From positions 404,836 to 468,835 of the forward strand of contig JACCPH010000004.1 in assembly GCA_014183095.1 (NCBI GenBank): a DNA stretch of 64,000 bases, in the 5' to 3' direction. This document shows positions 45,101 to 54,285 of the stretch, in pieces (within the stretch, counting starts at the first letter, position 1; each line of letters opens with the position of its first letter). The notes under the pieces are model-generated. The model was given only the letters and a program-made list of their open reading frames with translations. It did no database searches and was not told the DNA's origin. This DNA is from Harringtonia aguacate. Taxonomy: Eukaryota; Ascomycota; Sordariomycetes; Ophiostomatales; Ophiostomataceae. Made by a program: the position numbers and the translations under genes.

Positions 45101-45207
45101 CTCGACGCGTCCTGCCTCAGCTGATGGAGGATCCCCCCGCACCTCCACCGACCTGCGCACTGCCTCCTCTACCTCCTCAGGCGACCAGCAGACATGAAGT
45201 TGTCTAG
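42169..45207 (+). CDS. PH-domain protein, otherwise unknown
   Basis: Single exon, 1012 aa. A pleckstrin-homology-like domain lies at about residues 263-383: MKFEWSHKIYVLVTSGYLLQYACEG opens with the beta strands, and DDMEGWITTLRREIEHLG is the closing helix with the family Trp. Such domains bind phosphoinositides or proteins at membranes. The rest is Ser/Pro/Arg-rich and likely disordered, with many potential phosphorylation sites. An Asp-His alternating tract (about residues 453-468) is striking. No catalytic domain is visible. I recognise the overall plan from filamentous-fungal hypothetical proteins but can give no process. The frame opens at ATG 42169; a second Met is at residue 15. The C-terminal half has no conserved block that I know. 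Confidence 0.85.
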   Translation: MAEASAAAAATATAMATSPTTTTLEALNSHANSQPRRIRPPDLQDVPAGLESRVPLRAGLDVKLQRRESRLGLRSLFGKNKSVGHDIRSSVALSSWQHGYGATYSEVALPRPSAFTAASSASVSAPPSAPSASPVPFLPRTAQQRHQSIIAPPSAAAKPGKKPVAPPRSKTPVPSSRHGRGSLATWDPPPLFQAYPQAIKNVQLPACSASVESLLRLQESRGGSISLRESLPIDPSADGAVVDKTTDKVRKKHRHNASASSMKFEWSHKIYVLVTSGYLLQYACEGSFDRLPEKMLHIGKDSAAFASDLIPGRHWVLQVSSVMDTDGHSVSDSRSLLSRLPFRSSERRHASTFLMVFENADDMEGWITTLRREIEHLGGKKHLSETGKPVADDHIVQLKGQPSQRTLVVRDPDRFSRVLTPPDLSPHSWHTDSAVGITDHITPDVRLEAPVESDMTHDHDHDHDHDHDHDRERDPSMDDMSATNSMASHDGRQLDSLRDSANRLSYISSGQRTMVTSESSSPPCSPVRDSFVGSSHADESLPLPESSPKEARSRPHAAVIIDRRRSVQALAASHTLSDSNPEPQVTQLSPPPQVRASCLVPSKPMRASVFTDNAVLNARTLAARPSLPNLPASHHRNSLMPTVTALPPTIPNFSVPHSSSKRYSLMTRTLPMNPAPLEIPQKEPAVPTAAAAVPTPASPSSSSGPEKPFQQAPPALRTTGRRPPPPALAFSRPLSAVPDHPSPKSPPVRRDDASSPACSDVPDTPSLFASWGVSGMSSPPPQSQPSHPPQAPSSTTRSSSLAQVQVTMRTGPRRCSSSIYLGGQEARSERTETKRIMMPLRNTTAVAFPINTSRVPPQTRAESAAAGMGRSRSAMGGFMRMQSPSPPLEGHAKAPRYKRASMYAHPSEVRSRSSSTVYTTVIPHSSAAPAPGAAAETGYGYGPVRGRPRTKTEPAYHRYSVASVHTRSHSTSSRTSSTRRVLPQLMEDPPAPPPTCALPPLPPQATSRHEVV
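43528..43590 (+). repeat. In-frame GATCAC/GACCAC repeat (Asp-His tract)
   Basis: Six-base units GA(T/C)CA(C) repeated about seven times inside the PH-domain gene, encoding alternating Asp and His, then Arg/Glu. Confidence 0.85.
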
Positions 45208-45987
45208 TCGTGAGACAAGGATGGGGGGTAGGGGTGATCTCTCGTTCTGCTACTGTGCGGTCATTGCACTGAAACGCATTTTCATTTAACCATTTCTTCC
45301 ATTTTTTGTTTACCTTGCTTGTCAGAGGGCGACTGAATTATTTCTTTTCCTTTGTATTATGAGATTGGGGTGAATTAGATGATCGGAACGGTCCAAAGCC
45401 AGAGCGTAAGAGATTGCTGAAATGGGATGCCTGCAAAATGTTGGAATGGTTAGCTCAAGGCCCTGATTCTTTTTTTTTTCTTTTTTTTTTCTTTTATGTT
45501 GTATACCATGTATTATATTTCTCTGATGATAGGGTCGGCTTAGTCTTAATGCACCAGACAGGGGGTCAATAAGGAATATGATGGAATTTAAAATGTGGTT
45601 GAAGAGTGGTTGCGAGAATGACTTGGGCACAAGTCGTCGCCAAATGTGTGGAGGCGAAGCACAGGCCGTGGTAGAGTGCCCCACTAAATCACTGGCGATA
45701 AGCGTGGAGGGGAGGGGGTTCTTGCAGAAGTATCTTTCTAGTAATCTAAGGTGAAAGATACATTTTGAAAAATTTGCCCCACACTTTATCGCCAAAAATT
45801 CAAATATCGAGAAATTCACACAACTTCAAAATCGGCGAAATCCATTCTCACGAAAACCACCTACGCCCCGCACAAGCGTACCACGACCCCGACGACGGCT
45901 CTATAGACCTCGAGGCCGTAAACCGAAAGATCCAGATTTGTTTTCTTCACACACACATCCACAAAAAGATACCGAACAACCGGCACC
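45208..45987. other. Intergenic, PH gene to TIF35
   Basis: Same-direction genes. The 3' UTR side is T-rich; a T10-C-T10-type tract is at 45471-45494. The last 150 bp before the TIF35 start are A/C-rich, typical of a fungal leader. No gene supported. Confidence 0.6.
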
Positions 45988-46932
45988 ATGGCGACCCCGC
46001 TAGCCAGTAAGGCCAAGCACGACTGGGCGGACGACGAGGACGTCGAGGAGACATCGACGGACCTGCCGCCGACGCAGACGATCAGCAACAAGGATGGCAC
46101 GAAGACGATCATCAGCTACCACTACAACGAGCAGGGCCAAAAAGTCAAGACGACGCGCCGCATCCGGTTCACGACGCACCGTGAGGTGGTCAACCCGCGG
46201 GTGGCGGAGCGGATGACGTGGACCAAGCTGGGCCTGTCGGCCAAGGACGGCTCGGGGCCGGCGGCGGACACGACGTCGGTGGGCGAGAACATTATCTTCC
46301 GGCCGAGCGCGACGTGGCGCAAGGACGCCAAGGACGAGTCCAAGGACCCCAACGCGAACGCGCTCAAGGACAAGCTCAAGGACAAGAAGGTCAAGTGCCG
46401 TATCTGCAACGGCGAGCATTTCACCGCGCGCTGCCCGTACAAGGACACGATGGCGCCCATGGGCGAGACGCCGGCGGGCGGCGACGACCTGGGCCTGGGC
46501 GGCGACGGCGGCGGCGGCGAGGGCGGTCTGTCCAAGGCGGGCGGCATGGGCGGCGGCGGCGGCGGCAGCGGCGACGGCAAAAAGGGCTCGTACGTGCCGC
46601 CGGCGCTGCGCGGCGACCGCGGCGCGGCGTCGGGCGAGCGCATGGGCGGCGGCGGCGGCGGCAAGTACGGCGAGCGCGACGACTTTGCCACGCTGCGCGT
46701 GACCAACGTGTCGGAGCTGGCCGAGGAGCAGGAGCTGCGCGACATGTTTGAGCGCTTCGGCCGGGTGACGCGCGTGTTCCTGGCCAAGGACCGGGACACG
46801 GGACTGGCCAAGGGCTTTGCCTTTGTCAGCTTTGTCGACCGCACCGACGCCGCCAAGGCCTGCGAGAAGATGGACGGCTTCGGCTTCAAGCATCTTATCC
46901 TGCGCGTTGAGTTCGCCAAGAAGGCCACCTAA
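45988..46932 (+). CDS. TIF35: Eukaryotic translation initiation factor 3 subunit G
   Basis: Single exon, 314 aa. eIF3g is part of the eIF3 complex on the 40S subunit and acts in scanning and reinitiation. The N-terminal domain that binds eIF3i/a is recognisable (KHDWADDEDVEE, IRFTTHREVVNPRVAERMTW, KLGLSAKDG). The CCHC-like zinc motif is CRICNGEHFTARCPYK. A Gly-rich linker ends in the conserved SYVPPALR. The C-terminal RRM (about residues 235-312) has RNP2 in TLRVTNVSE and RNP1 in KGFAFVSF. The length is close to family norm. The Gly-rich linker is more expanded and GC-rich than usual. The gene is convergent with the proline-rich unknown. Confidence 0.95.
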   Translation: MATPLASKAKHDWADDEDVEETSTDLPPTQTISNKDGTKTIISYHYNEQGQKVKTTRRIRFTTHREVVNPRVAERMTWTKLGLSAKDGSGPAADTTSVGENIIFRPSATWRKDAKDESKDPNANALKDKLKDKKVKCRICNGEHFTARCPYKDTMAPMGETPAGGDDLGLGGDGGGGEGGLSKAGGMGGGGGGSGDGKKGSYVPPALRGDRGAASGERMGGGGGGKYGERDDFATLRVTNVSELAEEQELRDMFERFGRVTRVFLAKDRDTGLAKGFAFVSFVDRTDAAKACEKMDGFGFKHLILRVEFAKKAT

Positions 46933-47200
46933 GAAGGGGGCAGGGTGAAACGAAAGATAAATAAAACAACGTGGACGGCGGGGAGATGCTGTCATGTGTT
47001 ATCTGGTTTGGGGGTTTCTTCTATTTTTTTTTTGTTTCTCCGTCATTAGCATCGACGTTGCGGACTGTGGGAGACGACAGGTTGGGTCCTCCCTGGGTCT
47101 TGGTAACAAAAAAGAACATACTGATTTGGCCTGCTTCTGCTATGGGGAAATCTCTCTCTCTTTCTCTCTCTCTCTCTCGTGCCTGCAATTTATGTCTGTC

Positions 47201-48259
47201 TCAGTATGAAAAGAACCACAGAATGCCGTGGTCCACATTCTGGTCGTCCTCTCCCGACGTGTCTTCCTTCACCTTTGTCCTGGTCCGGTCGTGCTCCCCG
47301 TCTCTCGGCGTCGTTATCCGTTTCTTCTGCTGGCTGGCCCATCGCGTCAAACCCACCGTGATCTCCTCTCCCGTCTTGGACAGGGACTGGTACGTAGACG
47401 ACGTCACGCCGCGGGACGCTGTCGCCGCCGGCCGCTCTCGGGCCAAGGCGTCCAGAGCCCGTCTTCTCTCCCGTATCCGCGCCCGTGCCTCACAGTGCTC
47501 CTTTCCCTGAACGCTGCCGACGCGGGGCAGCAGCAGCAGCGGGTGGCCCGGCATGACTTGGCTGCCTCGACGGCCACCACGGCCACCACGACTGCGACGG
47601 CTACCGCCGCCTCCTCCTATCCCTCCCAGCTCCTCGGCCAGCACAGACGGTGTCAGCCGCACGATCCCTGCAGACACCCGCAGCGCTTCATGCAGGTGAT
47701 TGCGCGCTTTGCCGTAATGGTCCCGTGCCTCGGCATACAGCGCCCGCACCTCGGCCGACCGCAGGTGCATCCGGGGCACCCGCTCCGAATAGGACCGGAA
47801 CAGGCGACCGGGAACGAGTCGGACAGGGCTGCCAGGCAACAGTGCCTCCGTGTCGGCCTCTGATCTCGCAGTGCTGGACGGCTCGCGCCACGTCCTTGAC
47901 CTTGCTAGGTTCCTGCTGTTGCTGCTGACGCTGACGCTTCCAAAGGCCTTTTCCGAGGGAAGCGGCTTCCTCTTGAAGCTCTGCGCCTGGCTTCTGGTAT
48001 GACCAGCTGCTCTGTACAGGTCCGGCCCTGGCGACAGTGGCGAAAGCACTGGAGGTTTTCGAACGCTCACGGGCCTGGACGTGGTCATCGACTTGGAGGC
48101 GCCATGCAGCTCGTTCTTCTCGGCAAGTTGGCGGAGGTGAAGAGGCTTTCGCGGTGGCGGCGGCGGCGGCGGCGGAGGAGGTTTGGTCGGGCAAGGAGGG
48201 GGAGTTCGTAGGTTGCTGGGCTTACGAGGTACAGCCGGAGGTGCCACGTCTTTGGTCAT
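47201..48259 (-). CDS. Proline- and arginine-rich protein of unknown function
   Basis: One open frame of 352 aa from ATG 48259 (MTKDVAPPAVPRKPSNL); the frame continues upstream to another ATG at 48421 but that part looks non-coding. The N-terminus has a run of about ten prolines flanked by lysines, resembling profilin or SH3 ligands. A middle block, SYSERVPRMHLRSAEVRALY and ARDHYGKARNHLHEALRV, is helical and the best candidate for a conserved domain. A Gly/Arg-rich linker and a basic C-terminus follow. No signal peptide, membrane segment or catalytic motif. I do not recognise the family. An intron cannot be ruled out near the C-terminus. It overlaps no other supported gene and is convergent with TIF35. 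Confidence 0.55.
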   Translation of the reverse strand: MTKDVAPPAVPRKPSNLRTPPPCPTKPPPPPPPPPPRKPLHLRQLAEKNELHGASKSMTTSRPVSVRKPPVLSPLSPGPDLYRAAGHTRSQAQSFKRKPLPSEKAFGSVSVSSNSRNLARSRTWREPSSTARSEADTEALLPGSPVRLVPGRLFRSYSERVPRMHLRSAEVRALYAEARDHYGKARNHLHEALRVSAGIVRLTPSVLAEELGGIGGGGGSRRSRGGRGGRRGSQVMPGHPLLLLPRVGSVQGKEHCEARARIRERRRALDALARERPAATASRGVTSSTYQSLSKTGEEITVGLTRWASQQKKRITTPRDGEHDRTRTKVKEDTSGEDDQNVDHGILWFFSY

Positions 48260-50749
48260 TGCTGTATTGGTAGCTCTTTTTGGGGGGGGGATATTAATAA
48301 TACTTGTATGCCTCTTTTGGTATTGTCTCACTTCACGGCGAATCAGCTGTAAGCTGCAAAAGCGAGTGACGCAGGGGATTGAATACCAGCGCAGCATCAC
48401 ACGAGCAAGTTTGCATTGCACAGAGGGCTCGCATACTTATGGGAACGAGCAGCAGCAAGGAGGAGCCTGCAAAATTCGAGATGCCTCGCAGATTTGCAGA
48501 GCAGTGCGCTGCCGCCGACCGCCAGCTGTATTCCCCCTCGGACTACCGAAGCGCTACCATCAGGATGCATGGGGCAGATGCAACAGGGGAAGCTGCACTC
48601 GCCAACCAGATGCATGAATGACATACATAGGACACCGACACAAGGCAGGTGCACACTCCATTTAACCGTGGGACGCGCGTGCCTGTCGTCATGTAGGGGG
48701 GGCCGTTGCTGCCGTCGCCTGTCTCCCCCCCCCCATATCCGGCCAGATGAAGCACATCAGCATGAACAGGCAAACACCCTAAAATACCCTACCGGCCAGT
48801 ATTTCGTTCTGCGGCCGCGCACGCGAGCCTGGTGGTGGACATCCTATTGGGTTGTCGGCATGTCGGCGTTCCAGCGTTGACGAAACAATGCTGGAAACCG
48901 ACAGGTACGAGACGGGCCTTTGAAGGATTCGGCGGGGGAGAGGTGAGGAAGACGGCGGTCCATTCATGAAATGACGCAAGCCGATTGAACAGAGGACTCC
49001 ATACGAGGTCTGTCTGACGGGAGTGGCGTATGCTTGCTCGTCGTCTTTCATGACTCAACATTCTGCCGCATTCGACCACACAACCTTATTTGAACTGTCA
49101 CTCTCCGCCATGGCACAATCCCTTCCTCGCCGTATTCATGGCTGGAAGTGTTTTACTGCCTGTGTTTTGTGATCAAGCAACCACTGTCAAAATATGCTAT
49201 TGTCTGTGCTTGATGCTCAGTCACGAGCAAAAGCGCAATGATGGATTGCACTGTCAAGAAAACGGCGGCAGTCAGAAAGACGAGCTACAGTGCAGTGCAT
49301 GGTTTGTCGTACGCAGGAGACTCTCAAACGGCAAGCCATTCCAGACGACTCGGAACGCCTGCGTCACCGTTGCAAGGCTGTCAGACATGCAGACAGTGGC
49401 GTGTTGGGAGATACGCATAAGGTGTGGCATTTGGCTCCGCACTCATAAAGCCTTGGCGGGTGTCCTGGGCCAAAGTTCTGCACAATGCCAAGCTAGCTGC
49501 CGCTGCCTTGTGCGCATTACAGGGACCTGTCTTTTTCGGGGTTGGTTTCGTGCCAGACACACCCTCCGTCCGTCATATTTGTGCCTTGCATGTGACTGGC
49601 CATCTCAAAAAATAGAAATCTTGCAGCCTCTTCAGAGCTGAGCTCACACGCCGACTAGCTCCCCGCTACAAGCTTTACTCTGGTTAGTATATAGAATCCA
49701 GTCTCGCATGCTGGCATATTTCGGAGAACCATGAGTCGTGAGTCTGGGGAAGAGCATAATCTGCTCCTGCCGCATGTATCACAAAATTTTCATTTAATTC
49801 TCTGAACACAGCCTGCAGCATCCACTCACAGCGGAGCCCCCGACTCTGCTTAGGACAAGTCTAACCCCTGGAAAATGACGCAGGCAACTTTTGCTCGAGC
49901 ATGTTGGCAACCGATGCGTATACAGACAGACTCAAGTCCCAAGCTGTGGTTGACAAAGGCAGAACACGAGATCTTCTGCAAGTGGGAAATCTAACAATGC
50001 TGATGCAAATTGTACCCCAGATCTTGCTTTATTTGACATTCTTTCCCCTGCATTCCTTCCCCATAACGGTGACCGTTGCCATTAGTGCAAACTCGTTGGC
50101 TTGCAGATGCAGGCACTCCCAGCTCACAGAATAGCTAGAGAGAACGGAACCCACCGCCTACTCTATCTCTCTACAGCATGACAACAGAAATATGTAAAAT
50201 TCTCATCTGGAAGGTGCGCGCGGCAAACGAAGCTGCTCGAGTACGAGTATTACGCGTAGAGCCGAGCAACAACTCTTTATTACATGCTCGGATAATCGCA
50301 CAGGTTTCGAAACCACTAGTGTGCTGCCGCTAAGGGCTAGCCTTAAGGACCCACCAAAGATGATGGCATCTGTGCTGAACCGAAGCAGAAAGCCGTTAGC
50401 GCTTAACGCCATGGGGCCAGAGTCGGTTGGGAAATTTGCCCACTCTGCTCCTTCTGATTTCTTAGGCTTTTTTGACTCTTGTTGCCGGAAATCGCTATCT
50501 GACGAGGTGGATAACGGACTGCCTGTGGCATGTGACAGACCCAGCTCGCGTGCCCTCCGTGCGTGCCCTCTCAACACAAGTGCGGTGGGACTGCAAATTG
50601 TTGAGCTCTGCTTTTTCCTCTTCGTCCCGAGGTTCCTGTCTTATGGGCCGGCCTTGACCTGCAACCGTTTTTTCTCTCGCCGTCTCCAGGTCGAGATTTC
50701 CTCCCGTCTTCCTCTCTTTGTGTGCGTGCGCTCGCCCTCCCTTGCTACG
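48260..50749. other. 2.5-kb intergenic region
   Basis: Between the starts of the proline-rich gene and CHO2. Part (about 49100-50100) is AT-richer than the rest. One exact octamer at 50242-50249 with a near-palindromic TTACGCGTA after it. A 183-codon open frame at 49090-49641 has no domain and erratic composition. The last 400 bp are in the same open frame as CHO2 exon 1 but look like leader. Confidence 0.5.
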
Positions 50750-53700
50750 ATGAGCGCCTTGCCAGACACCCTGGCCGACGACCAGGCGACTGGGCTCCGC
50801 CAGCGCCATGGCGCCGCCGCCGCCGCCGCCGCCGCCGCTGCTGCTGCCAGCCCCTCTCCAGACTCTTCCGTACCCCCGGAAGCCGCCACCCCGGCAGACG
50901 GCGACAAGGCCGACCCCGATGCACCCGGTGAGGCGTCAAAACCTCAAAAGACCTATGGCAGGACCCCGGATGGCACGAGTAAGCAGACGTACCCCCCCGC
51001 CTAGGTCTGGTTTCGCGTGATGTCCAACCGCTAACCCAACTGCCCCTCCCCAGTCTTCACCGTCCCGGCGACCCACGACATGGTGTCGCAGCTGCTCGAC
51101 CCCCGGCAGCCCAAGAACATCTCCGACATGGCGGTGCTGGCCATCCTGGCCCTCCACATCCTGGTGGCCTTTCTGCTGCCAAGCCATCTGAAGCGGCCCG
51201 TGTTCGCGGCCGTGTTCATCTTCTGGCGGGTGTCGTACAACGTGGGCATCGGCTATCTGCTCACGGTGCAGTCCAAGTACCGGCTCCTGGTGCAGTGGGC
51301 CAAGCGGTGGAAGCTCTTTGTGAACCCGGCGACGGGCAACCAGCCGCGGCCGGGGCTGTACCGCCGGCTCAAGTGGGAGCTCGAGGCCAAGATCCCGCAG
51401 GACTACGTGCTTGAGGAGGCGCCGGTCGAGTACAACACGTGGCTGGTGTTCCGGCGCGTGGTGGACCTGATCCTCATGTGTGATTTTGTGTCGTACTGTC
51501 TGTTTGCCGTCGTGTGCGGCCACCGGCCCGAGGGCGAGAGCGTGGCCATGGCGGCGGCGCGCTGGTCGGCCGGCATCGCGCTGGTCGGCTTCAACCTGTG
51601 GGTCAAGCTGGACGCCCACCGCGTGGTCAAGGACTTTGCCTGGTACTGGGGCGACTTTTTCTACCTCATCGACCAGGACCTGACCTTTGACGGCGTCTTT
51701 GAGATGGCGCCCCATCCCATGTACTCCATCGGCTACGCCGGCTACTACGGCATCTCCATGATGGCCGCCAGCTACGACGTGCTCTTCATCTCCATCGTGG
51801 CCCACCTGGCGCAGCTCATCTTTTTGGCCGTCGTCGAGAACCCGCACATTGAAAAGACGTACAACCCGCCGCTGCCGCGCCGCGCCCTCCAGGACGTGAG
51901 CACCGCCGTTCTGGCGCTGCCCGACCAGGCGCAGGCACAAGGCCTGCCGGCCGCCAAGGTGGGCGCGCCGGTGACGGCCGTGCATGATCTCTGGGGCTTT
52001 GCCAACATGGACTTTTTCCGGGCCACCGACTACTCGGCCCTGCTCATGTGCTCCTACCTGCTGGGCCTGTCGGTGGTGACGCCGCGGACGACGCTGTGGC
52101 AGAGCCTCTTTGTGGCGCACGCGGTGCTGTGGCGGCTGTGGTACAACATTGGGCTGGGCGTCCTCCTGCGGCGGCAGTCGAGCGAGAAGATGTTCACGCG
52201 GCACTTTCTCAAGTACGGCGAGAGCGGTGACGAGGCGTGGCGCCAGTGGAAGAGCATGTACTACATCAGCATGGCCATGTGCCACACGTCGTTTGTGGCC
52301 GCCTGCTGGAAGATGTACTCGGCGCCGGCGGACTGGAACTCGGGCTGGGCGCTGCTGAAGCACGTGCTGGGCAGCAGCCTGGTGGTGCTGCAGCTGTGGA
52401 CGGCCGTCAGCATCTACGACGAGCTGGGCGAGTTTGGCTGGTTCTACGGCGACTTTTTCTTTGACAGTACCGGCAAGCTGACATACAAGTCCATCTACCG
52501 GTACCTGAACAACCCGGAGCGCGTCATCGGGGCGGCGGGCGTGTGGGGGGCGGCGCTGATCACGTGGAGCCGGACCATTTTTGTGCTGGCGCTGATCACG
52601 CAGCTGGTGACGCTGGGCTTCCTCGAGTACGTGGAGAAGCCGCACATGCAAAAGGTGTACGGCCGCAAGCTGCGGGACGAGGCCGGGCTGACCAAGTTCA
52701 TCCGGCGCACGCTGCCGCCGCCGGTCAAGGAGTGGCAGGAGAGCGTAGACCGGGTGCTGGACGACACGCGGCACTTTGTCGAGGAGTTTGTGGACACGGC
52801 GCGGCCAAAGCTGGCGGCCGGCGTGTCGACGATTGTGCGCGACACCAAGACGCTGTTCAACAAGTACCCGGCGCGGCTGACGATCACGCGGCTGACGCCC
52901 GACCTGGCCGGCTTCGAGCCCAAGGACTACAGCCTGACGGTGGAGGGTGAGGTCCAGGGAGGGGCGTTGATGTCGACGCCGTCGCCGTCAGCGGCCTCGG
53001 GCAAGGAAGGGCTCCACGCCCGCGTGCCCAAGGACATCAAGACGGTGGTGCTGCAGTACGGAGCGCCGATCCGGGTGCGGTGGACGGCACCGGCGTATCA
53101 CGCCAAGAAGGACTGGGTGGGCCTGTACATGGTGACGGACAACCGGTCGCGCGACGTGACCGAGGTGCCGTCGCTGGGCCGCTGGGTGCCGACGTGTCCG
53201 GGGGTGTACGACACGGCCATTGACCGGGGGGTGGTGTCGTCGGACCAGCCGGTCCAGGCAGAAGAAGCAGAAGAATCATCCAAAGCAGACAAGTCGGAGA
53301 CGCCGGCGCTGGTGACGGGCGAGATGGTGTTTGAGGGCGACCAGCTGTGGTGGACGCAGGGCGTGTTCGAGTTCCGGTACCACCACGACGGGGGCCACAA
53401 CGTGCTGTCGATCTCGCAGCCGTTCGAGGTGCGCACCGGGCGGTTCGACGAGGACGACGAGGACGACGGACCGGGCATGCTGGCGGGCGGCGACCTCCTG
53501 AGCAAGGGCGGGCTCTACGAGAAGGCGGTGGAGGCGGCGCTGCTGCCGGTGGTGCAGAACTGCCTGGACCGCGACCCGGACACGGCGCCGGGGGCGGCGG
53601 ACGAGGTCTTTGGCGGCCTCGTGGAGCGCGACTCCAAGTACGCGCGGCGCGTCGTCTACGCCATCCAACACATGTTTGGCATCGAGTTTGCGCCGGCTGT

Positions 53701-53846
53701 GGTGCCGGCCGACGGCACGGTGCGCAAGCTGGCGTACCGCATCTGCAACGCCAAGCAGGTTCTGGTGAGTTGTGTGTGCGTGTGTGACGCAAAGCATATA
53801 CTGACTGGTGCAGGCACCGTACAGCATGTCGCCTTCTCGGCAGTGA
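50750..53846 (+). CDS. CHO2: Phosphatidylethanolamine N-methyltransferase
   Basis: Three exons: 50750-50978, 51054-53764 and 53814-53846 (990 aa). It carries out the first SAM-dependent methylation of phosphatidylethanolamine toward phosphatidylcholine, in the ER membrane. The N-terminus has an Ala run, then the family block TYGRTPDGT|IFTVPATHDMV across the first intron. Multiple membrane segments surround two PEMT-type methyltransferase domains; each has a W-Y-GDFF motif (FAWYWGDFFYLID and FGWFYGDFFF) and an E.P motif (EMAPHPMYSIGY; VEKPHM). The C-terminal soluble part has the beta-rich IRVRWTAPAYHAKKDWVGLY. The last 10 residues (APYSMSPSRQ) come from the 33-nt third exon, matching the conserved fungal ending. 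The length fits the family. Convergent with LEU4. Confidence 0.95.
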
Positions 53847-54285
53847 CGAGGCATCTATACATCTACAAGCGATACCATGGAGCAGACAAAAGGGGGAAGG
53901 CGGATAGAGTGGGGGAACACAAAAGACGACAGGGGAAGGTGCGACGGAGACGGGGTGACGGCATGTGTGAGAGCGGGTGCGTGTTGAAAAGTTTTTCCGA
54001 GCAGAAGTCATCAAGCCTGTGGTTCTGTCTCACGAGTCTCAAAAAATCACTCCAATTTTTTTTAACTTTGTACAAAACAAAACAAAAAAACACGCCTATA
54101 TGAAATACCGAGATGCTACATATGTGGAGATGACCCTTGGAAAACAGGTGCCGTTACGACCTATGACGATTCCAGTTTGTTTGTCTTGCCCGCCCCCTTT
54201 TTTTTTGTTGCTTATTTTGATCGTTTTTTTTTTCTTAATTGACCACTTTTCTTTTTCTTTCTTCTCTCATTGTGCTCTTCCGTCC
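53847..54285. other. Convergent intergenic region
   Basis: 439 bp between the 3' ends of CHO2 and LEU4; T-rich on both sides (54056-54062, 54198-54260) as expected for opposing 3' UTRs. Confidence 0.7.

Noticed and set aside
49090..49641. 183-codon plus-strand open frame
   Set aside because: Cys/Trp/Arg-scattered composition, no hydrophobic pattern or domain, not GC3-biased like real genes here.
50936..52774. 612-codon minus-strand open frame opposite CHO2
   Set aside because: Antisense shadow caused by G/C at third positions; composition is His/Arg/Gln/Val-biased.
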